Assembly: GCF_022369515.1 (NCBI RefSeq)
Contig: NZ_CP059724.1
Location: forward strand, 2,728,001 to 2,792,000
Direction of reading: 5' to 3'
Source of the DNA: Paenibacillus sp. 19GGS1-52
GTDB lineage: Bacteria > Bacillota > Bacilli > Paenibacillales > Paenibacillaceae
Length of the DNA: 64,000 nt
Part shown: piece after piece, positions 63,906 to 64,000 of the stretch
Layout: every line of letters starts with the position of its first letter
How positions within the stretch are numbered: the stretch's first letter is position 1
Program-made: the position numbers and the translations under genes
The notes under the pieces: generated by a model
Told to the model about the DNA's origin: nothing
Databases searched by the model: none
What the model saw: only the letters and a program-made list of their open reading frames with translations

Positions 63906-64000
63906 AGCATAATCTTTATAGAATATCCATTAAATTTTAGAGGAAATTTATAGAGAATAGTTTAGAAGAATCGGCTCTTATATTTAGACGTATTAGAGTA

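Overview
The window looks like a chromosomal segment of a Paenibacillus-type member of the Bacillales. The basis is the right-hand housekeeping block ylxM-ffh-rpsP-khpA-rimM-trmD, GGAGG-type ribosome binding sites, frequent TTG and GTG starts, and a Gram-positive gene set (LTA-synthase-like sulfatase, Asp23, DegV, PTS EIIC). No taxonomic search was possible, so the genus is an inference.

Layout. 1-6.2 kb: ArsR-type regulator, ketopantoate-reductase-like enzyme, a half-size ABC exporter with an overlapping partner, a HAD phosphatase pair, and a LacI-type regulator destroyed by an internal deletion. 6.2-20.4 kb: Rrf2 regulator and methyltransferase, AraC regulators, a MOSC protein, a DrrAB-type ABC exporter, DinB-like protein, lipase, EamA exporter, GNAT enzymes and an LTA-synthase-like sulfatase, with several gene remnants between them. 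20.7-24.7 kb: a 1056-residue GNAT fusion overlapping an amidohydrolase gene. 25-36.3 kb: secreted proteins (metzincin-like protease with a frameshifted signal peptide, lipoprotein, copper-amine-oxidase-N-like protein, two-repeat secreted protein), SelO, a hybrid histidine kinase and a stand-alone PTS EIIC. 36.4-47 kb: an accessory region with orphan genes, broken genes, a recent IS4-type insertion and a pseudo-tRNA. 47-59 kb: intact yyaL, aldo/keto reductase, DegV, a two-component system, Asp23, an LD-carboxypeptidase-like protein, beta-carbonic anhydrase, an IscA-like protein, M32 carboxypeptidase and a hemolysin-III protein. 59.3-63.3 kb: the SRP/translation/tRNA-modification block. A highly structured minus-strand RNA candidate follows at the right edge.

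The most unusual part is 38-47.3 kb. The leader and first ~60 codons of yyaL occur three times (41.45, 44.48 and 46.97 kb), and an older yyaL-like remnant lies at 38.3 kb. The first two copies stop at the same base, after the CHWCH codons, and are joined to the same antiparallel gene fragment. Each is followed by a related promoter module and then by different orphan genes, many of them decayed members of families that look like DUF2199 and DUF4304. In the first cassette the segment next to the junction is bounded by a perfect 15-bp inverted repeat, and part of it lies in the opposite orientation in the second cassette. This suggests a repeatedly duplicated, cargo-exchanging locus at yyaL with a DNA-inversion element. 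The reading is an inference, but the repeats and the inversion are visible in the sequence.

A second theme is gene decay by internal deletion or frameshift. It affects the LacI regulator, a divergent glycosidase/AraC pair, an AraC regulator, a GNAT gene, an isochorismatase, a methyltransferase, a hypothetical gene at 30.8 kb and several cassette genes.
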